Source of the DNA: Acanthaster planci | Taxonomy: Eukaryota; Echinodermata; Asteroidea; Valvatida; Acanthasteridae | DNA length: 64,000 bases | Direction of reading: 5' to 3' | Assembly: GCF_001949145.1 (NCBI RefSeq) | Contig: NW_019091395.1 | Span: 1,697,131-1,761,130 of the forward strand | Part shown: positions 58,250 through 64,000 of the stretch, in pieces | Position numbering within the stretch: the stretch's first letter is position 1 | Layout: every line of letters begins with the position of its first letter | Notes under the pieces: generated by a model | The model's database searches: none | Told to the model about the DNA's origin: nothing | The model's input: the letters and a program-made list of their open reading frames with translations, nothing else | Translations under genes and position numbers: made by a program

Positions 58250-59200
58250 TGTATTGGTGTAGTGACTAGCATGTTTGGCCAGTGGTCACCTAGTGGTCAA
58301 CAATGGTCATTTTCTTCAAACTTATATAATGCTTCTTCTTTCACAACCTATGTCCAATTATCGTCAGACTTGGTCAGTGGCATCTCTGGATCAAACATCA
58401 CAAAAATTGTTGACAGAATTTGGCCGGTGGTCACCCAGTGGTCACTAGTGGTCGATTTCTTCAAAGTTACAAATTCCTTCTTCTTCCACAGTCTTGGTCC
58501 AGTTATTGTCAAACTTGGTCAATGATATCTCTGGACCTAGTGTCATAAAGTGTGTTCGTGGAATCTGGCCACTGGTCACCTAGTGGCTCGCAGTGGTCGT
58601 TTTCTTCGAAATACAAATTGCTTCCCCCTCAGTCTTGGTCCAACTACTGTCAAAATTGACCATTTAGGCCTACAGCTTTGGAACAAGCCTCAGATTGGAT
58701 GTTCACAGAATATGGCCACTGATGGTCCTCAGGGATCTTTTTTTTTTTCATTGCATGTTGGAATACTCGCCAGTTTTGCTATATCTATCGGTATCTGACA
58801 CCTAACTTTGCCGATTTCAGCCACATCTGGTCATAATCTTCCTTGACAGGATTCCTGTCCTAAATGACCAGTGTACAAGGTAAAGGGTCACCTAGTGATC
58901 ACTAGTGGTCATTTGCGTTAAAATACAACATAACTTTTCTCACCCGGAGTCATGACTCAATCAACCTCAAATTACGGTGGTTACATCTTTGCAGGAATTA
59001 AACACCGTGTGGGTGGTTAACAGAATTTTGGCCAATGGTCACCTAATGGTCAGCGGGGTCATTTTTTCCCCAAATTTCTTCTGTTAGTTGTCCAAATATA
59101 AAACTTGATCGTTTTCATCTCTGCAGCAAGCCTTATGTACGGTTTCCAAAGAATTCGGCCAGTGGTCACATGGTGGGTCGTGGAGGTCATTCAGTTTAGA
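58250..59200 (+). repeat. Degenerate array of about seven 130-165 bp units with GGTCACCTAGTGGTCA
   Basis: Unit cores (GGCCAGTGGTCACCTAGTGG or variants, then GGTCATTTTCTTC) start near 58274, 58421, 58566, 58710, 58875, 59030 and 59157. Each is followed by similar text (CTTCTTC, CAGTCTTGGTC, AGACTTGGTCA, ATCTCTGG). Units are diverged and no long frame crosses them. Confidence 0.75.
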
Positions 59201-59209
59201 TCAAACAAT

Positions 59210-59960
59210 TAATGTAGGCCTGCCAAATTATTCAGCCGAGAGCCGCGATGTACGTGTACGTATTCCTCAATGTTCATTTTGTACTGTGCACATATAGCAA
59301 CGCACATTACGCAAAAGAGTCATCTCAAATCTCGTCCGGGAAAAGTTGAGGATAAACTGCGGAAGAGAGTTGAAGGAATGTGGAATGTGTTGAAGGACTG
59401 ATGTGGAATGTTGAAGGCTTCTGAAAACTTCCCTACAATCTTCCCATAATAAAGTTATCAGTATTTGTATACACGTTGTCCCCCCCCTTCTGGTTTTGGC
59501 CACAATAGCTGACGCTATTACTGCGGTGTCCGACAATCACGTGTGCAGCGACGGAAAAATTGAATCTGGACCATACCTGTAATATGTAGAGAATTCTGTG
59601 CAAACCCTGTTTCCCGAAGCGAACCAGACTATACACGATTTGCATAGGCCTCTGCAATACGAAGCGCATTAGCCTTAGTTATAATTATTTTAGCCCTAGC
59701 TATAATTATTTTCACGGTATGACACTTCTTTGCCGAGTTATCCCTCTCAGCTCTTGTAAGCTAATTAAGCTTCACGGCACTTCTTTGCCGGCTTAAATCT
59801 CCACAACAATGCTGAAATGCAAACCAACAAGTCTGTAACATGAGCATTTTGAGGAAAGAGTGAGAGGCAGGGTCGGGAAAAACGAAAGATGAACCAAAAA
59901 ACATAAAGGGGAGAATTTTAGTGCCACACAACATCGAGCACTTTCATGGCTTCAGCGTGT
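59210..59960. other. Intergenic stretch
   Basis: CACTTCTTTGCCG occurs at 59723 and 59780 as a short direct repeat, and TATAATTATTTTA/C twice near 59680-59712. No gene seen. Confidence 0.4.
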
Positions 59961-59963
59961 AAG

Positions 59964-60133
59964 GCGTATAAGGGCCACTTGCAACAAAATTGTTCGAGAT
60001 ACTATCTCGCCGTGGCGAGTTACTATCCCGCCTCGGTGAGTTACTATCTTGCCCCAGCGAGTTAATAAGCCGCCGCGGTGAGATAGTAAGTCGCCGCGGC
60101 GAGAAATTTTTTTTACGAGTGGCCCTTATACGC
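59964..60133. repeat. 170-bp MITE-like element with perfect 16-bp inverted termini
   Basis: GCGTATAAGGGCCACT (59964-59979) and AGTGGCCCTTATACGC (60118-60133) are exact inverted repeats. The interior holds repeated (G)AG(A/T)TACTATCTCGCC and GGCGAG words, themselves partly self-complementary. Confidence 0.85.
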
Positions 60134-60659
60134 TTCCGTGCTCTGGTACTTTACTAGGACACTCAACGTGACATTCTAAAATAGGTCACGATGCTCATTG
60201 TGCGGTGCGCCACGGACAGCAACAAAACCAGGTTATTTCGCAAGAGTGATCAACATTCTCCAAGCTTATTCTATAAGTCTGTGATATTGTGCTCAGAGCC
60301 TGTAAATTAATGGCGATAAACAAGACTTAAACAATACTGGTGATATCAGCGTGCATTTCGAGTGTGTACGCTGAAAACACCAGTCATATAAAACACACCA
60401 TAGGCCCTATAGCACGAAATGGGGCAGAGTCTCAGAGGAGAGCCCCACCCCATTTTATGTTGGCTTAATTGTGTTACCGGAATCTTAGGAATTTTATTGA
60501 GTTATCTATGTGAACAGTAACAACTACATGTATCTGGAGTGTGTATTGGGTATGGACAGGGAAGGGGGTACCCCTCTGTCACATTTCGTACTGGGTATAA
60601 TCAAATCAGCTACTACGCTCGAGGCCTGTCTGAATCTGCATCATAACAGTTTGTAATTG

Positions 60660-60684
60660 TTATTATTATTATTATTATTATTAA
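60660..60684. repeat. (TTA)n microsatellite
   Basis: About eight uninterrupted ATT units. Confidence 0.95.
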
Positions 60685-60689
60685 TCGTT

Positions 60690-62280
60690 TCTGTTAATGA
60701 CACCATACACCACTTACCGTTGGAATCCCTTACACATCTACCTTCAAGCGCTCTGCCCATGTTTCTGAAAATCAATACATTTCTTTGTAGGTCATCTGTT
60801 TGGCGTTCATTACCGTTATCACCCTGTTCCCATAAAAAGGAAACGAAGTCTACCTTTTCGAAACAACTTGGCGGTGATGTCCTCTATCATATCAGAAAGA
60901 AAAGAGGGGAGGACTTTGGTTTTGCTATGGGGTAAAACAGCAGCGTAAATGATGTGACGAAGAGCTGGGGACGAAAACGAATCAGCGCATGTAGTCTGGT
61001 TCCCTGACCCGGAACCATAAAAGTGTCTTTAATGAAACATAGTATATCCAACTGGGTCGGGTAACATGACGTGAAACAAAATGGAGTGATGCGGTCGTCT
61101 TTCGCCGAACTTGGGTGAAAAAAATACTGGTTTCCCTGCTTAAATATTTTCAAAATTTACCTAACCAGAGCTTCAAGTATTAAGGAATGGATGCTCAAGG
61201 TCTGAATGTTAGTTAGTTTGAAAAAGTGGACTTCGTTTTCCTTATTATAGGAAAAGGATGCTAATGGTAATGGACGCTATCTATTTGGCATGCTTATCTT
61301 TTGTTAGTAGACTTCAATACCCCAAAACGCGTGAGAAGGAGGGGTTACTTCCATGCATTTGGGGACCCAAAGCGATGAAGATCTGGCTGCAAAGAATAAA
61401 GTGCACCAACAGAGATGAATCTAAATGGCATAAAGCATATACAACAGACTCTGCAGCGATCACTTTCCTGCCGAATGCATTCAAGATAAGTGCGACGGGG
61501 GATAACATTTCTGCGAGACAATGCTGTCCACTCATATTTAAAGCTACCCAGGTCATTTGAAGCCGGTAATTATGCTCAAATTATGTAACGCTACTTCAGG
61601 TTTACGTAAGCGTGGAATAAAGTTTGCGGTTTCATAGTTCTCCTTGTTCAACTGTCATCTTGCAGCCAAATTACTGTCTCGAGCTCGGACTTTATCCGCC
61701 AATTAACGAAGAAGAAAGAAACACCTCCTATGGAAGATCCGTTTCCAATCACAGCCGATAAGGGGTCTAGCTGTGGTGAGCACTTGATGGCTGAACATGC
61801 ATACAGACATCCTCAAATGATGACTTATTAGGGAAGCTCAGGAGCGCATCGCCCAGATGGGAAAAAAAAGTTGCAGAAGACGAAACTGTAGTCAACAACC
61901 AAGTCTGCATCTGTGAAGGACATCGTTCGCAGACTGAAAAAGGAACGTTTTGTTCCAAATTACAAGGCTCAACTAATCCAGGCAAAGTTCACAAACCTGC
62001 AGTTTTAACTTGCAAACAGTTCATCTTTTAACTCCAATCGACCATATGGCCCAGGGATAAGGAACTTTGCATTGTATATGTACTACTGCTTGACAAAAGC
62101 TTACGAATTCAACATTATGAAAGCTAGTTCATGTTTCTTATTATTACTGTTGTGATTTTATTAATGTATTTGTAAACAATGCCTGGCAAATGTAAGATCG
62201 CAAGACAGAATTATTTACAGGAATTCAAATAGCAATCCTTATTGACTACAACAATGATCCGAAAGCTTCATTTTCAGCTG
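60690..62280. other. Intergenic stretch
   Basis: Frames at 60657-60935, 61258-61560 (100 residues) and 61767-61985 show no domain. The 61258 frame shares a short CGAATGCATTCAAGAT word with 34369, probably chance. Confidence 0.4.
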
Positions 62281-62284
62281 TGGT

Positions 62285-62408
62285 GTACAATAGCCATGCA
62301 ATCCGCCCCGAGCTGAAGTGCACCCCCAATCGGCGAAAGAAAGATAGGTGGTTACAAGTAGGTTCTTGCACGCGTTCTGCGTGTACGCAAAGACCATACA
62401 AGCCGGAA
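62285..62408 (-). repeat. Dispersed repeat, inverted copy of 2664-2781
   Basis: The reverse complement shows ACGCAGAACGCGTGCAAGAA, CTTTCTTTCGCCG and GTGCACTTCAGCTC in the same order as 2664-2781. Confidence 0.6.
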
Positions 62409-62509
62409 TAGAGTACCGAAGTGAATACGCCACGCGCGCAATTACTGTTACTGTTAGCATTAGCGCAAGAACCAGCGCGTGAACCAACACGCGTGCGTAC
62501 TCCGTTTGC

Positions 62510-62725
62510 ACTGCATTTTTTGGTCGAGTTCGGGCGGCCTGTTCTTAACACGGGTTTCTTGTTCTCGCGCTCGAACGGTGGGAACATGACCCAAGCACAC
62601 TGTTCTCAAAACAGGTTCACACACCACCTCCTCGTCAGTGTTTTACACGGGAAAACTCGTGAGATTTGATTTTTGAAAAGCTGCAAAACTATCGAGATGG
62701 CTTACAAAACTGGAGACAATGGAAA
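62510..62725 (+). repeat. Dispersed repeat, inverted copy of 24690-24910
   Basis: Landmarks GGGTTTCTTGTTCTCGCGCT, CACACCACCTCCTCGTCAG and GAGATGGCTTACAAAACTGG. Confidence 0.7.
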
Positions 62726-62803
62726 GTTTTGCACAAATTAACATCAATAATTTTCCATGACAGATCTGATTTTTTTATGGAAAAGAAGTTAGCTCAAACA
62801 TTA

Positions 62804-63040
62804 ACGTCACTTAGGTTTAAACCATGCCCACTGCACATGCACTGCACACAGAGTTACATGCATTGATCGCCGTTTACATGACACCATGGAACCGGACGTT
62901 AACGCGCAACGTCAGCGATCGTCCAATGGAAGCCTGCAAATCGTAGCGCGTCCGCCTTTGTGACGAAGTCACTTACGAACCGGATCCGGTGTATGTGCAG
63001 TGCACGTGTGCAGTAGGCGTGGCTTAAACTGAAGTGACGT
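62804..63040. repeat. MITE-like element with about 45-bp inverted termini
   Basis: The left arm (ACGTCACTTAGGTTTAAACC, GCCCACTGCACATGCACTGC) and the reverse complement of the right arm (ACGTCACTTCAGTTTAAGCC, GCCTACTGCACACGTGCACT) match at about 38 of 47 positions. A half copy lies at 45768-45840. Confidence 0.7.
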
Positions 63041-63059
63041 CACACTTGCGAAACTGATA

Positions 63060-64000
63060 AATTAGTTATGCTTCACGTAAGATCATGAGGTGTACTCTGC
63101 ATACTATGCATGAGCGCATCGATAACTCGAGCAACACCAGTGATCGGTGCCGACGACATCTTTATGATGTCACCGATGGCCGTACGGCTTACATCATCAG
63201 GGGCATAATTCACAATCTAAATCACAAACTTCATGCGGCTCTCGAAGCAACCAAAACCAAGAAAATAAAATCTAAGTACCCAAAGCTCAAATCAGACAAA
63301 TCTCATTGTACGCCCACGTCAAAAACAACGTTAAACCAAAGAGTTTGGTAGTTATCATCCCACCAGATCTTCCCCTAACTGACGGCCAACGTTTTGTCCT
63401 GGAGCGTGGACTGAATTTCATCCCTCTGACGAACCGATAGGACGAGTTCACCACCCGTCAAGACGTCGAGAAGTTCTTCCGCGGTCTGCGTTTGCGAGCC
63501 TTCTTCCACGACAAGGATTCAAGGTCAGTACGTTCTGATTCGGGTACGTCTACTTGGAATGTAGACTTGTCTAAGGTCATTGCTAAGCTTGCGCCCACCA
63601 AGTCCACGTGGTGTCCAGCATTCGGTCTTAACAAAACCCTCGACCACGTCATTGAAAACTGCCGCGCGGAAATCAAACGTCTTAAATTCAAACCCAGCCC
63701 CAAGCGCATCAACATCTCATCGGCTGAACGCGAAGCACTCAGATCTCTTAAGAACGATGATTCCATCGTCATTAAGAGGGCGGACAAGGGAGGCGCTACG
63801 GTGGTAAGGACTAGTATGTCGCTGAAGCGGAACCTCAACTGTCTGACGTTTCATCCTACGCTAAGGTTGACCGCGATCTCACTCAACAGCATCAAGATAT
63901 TGTTGCTAGCACTGTCAGTAGTTTCATTGACTCAGGTGACCTCCCCCATAACGCAACCAGACTAGTTGTTCCCAACCCACGCACGGCATATGCAGCAAGG
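63060..64000 (+). mobile_element. Penelope-like element, 5' part, cut by the window edge
   Basis: Frames read TDRCRRHLYDV-type start, SLVVIIPPDLPLTDGQRFVL, FTTRQDVEKFFRGLRLRAFF and then a 157-residue frame from 63492 with PTKSTWCPAFGLNKTLDHVI and DDSIVIKRADKGGATVV (about 63750-63800). These are the N-terminal blocks of a PLE reverse transcriptase. One TAG (63439) and at least two frame shifts. The catalytic core should lie beyond the right edge of the window. Confidence 0.85.

Noticed and set aside
58250-59200. CRISPR-like array
   Set aside because: Units are long, diverged and irregular in spacing, and the DNA is eukaryotic.

Overview
The window is animal nuclear DNA. Genes are split by GT-AG introns, intergenic DNA is long and AT-leaning, and decayed transposons are everywhere. 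Frequent tacatgta and taggcctac words, Penelope-like elements and an intronless divergent rhodopsin-like receptor suggest an invertebrate deuterostome (echinoderm, hemichordate or amphioxus). That placement is an inference; no diagnostic gene fixes the species.

Three host genes are supported. (1) On the minus strand at 10534-6099, four coding exons with matching phases give a 370-residue AT-hook, Lys/Arg-rich then Pro/Gln-rich, probably chromatin-associated protein. (2) On the minus strand at 27708-22024, seven exons with perfectly matching phases give a complete 548-residue type-I sulfatase of the arylsulfatase B/I/J group, with an N-terminal membrane anchor and an intact CTPTR formylglycine motif. 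(3) On the plus strand at 41388-42233, a single coding exon encodes a 281-residue rhodopsin-family receptor, with a TATA box and a spliced 5' UTR upstream. It lacks the DRY motif and the usual extracellular disulfide cysteines.

The rest is mostly mobile DNA. There are six Penelope-like element (PLE) fragments: 10.9-11.5 kb; 32.1-34.1 kb, where two copies lie head to head; 49.3-51.5 kb; 51.8-52.7 kb; and 63.06 kb to the window edge. Several end in a hairpin plus GAAA block resembling a hammerhead ribozyme core. There is also a CR1-like LINE (15.1-16.7 kb), a PIF/Harbinger element with convergent Myb-like and DDE genes and an internal deletion (46.5-48.4 kb), a Ty3/Gypsy RNase H-integrase remnant (53.1-54.5 kb) and a piggyBac remnant (55.3-56.0 kb). 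A putative DNA transposon at 34.8-37.9 kb is bounded by roughly 110-bp inverted repeats and carries exons with an NHNHP motif seen in MULE/CaRF/FLYWCH-like proteins; it is the least familiar coding element here.

Non-coding repeats include two inverted copies of a CGACG-rich repeat (16.8-17.1 and 19.4-19.9 kb), several small inverted-repeat elements (MITE-like), a degenerate array of GGTCACCTAGTGGTCA-bearing units of about 150 bp (58.25-59.2 kb) and a cluster of a GTACGTCCGACAC word (56.57-56.97 kb). All exon structures were worked out by eye from splice signals and phase; no alignment or expression data were available.
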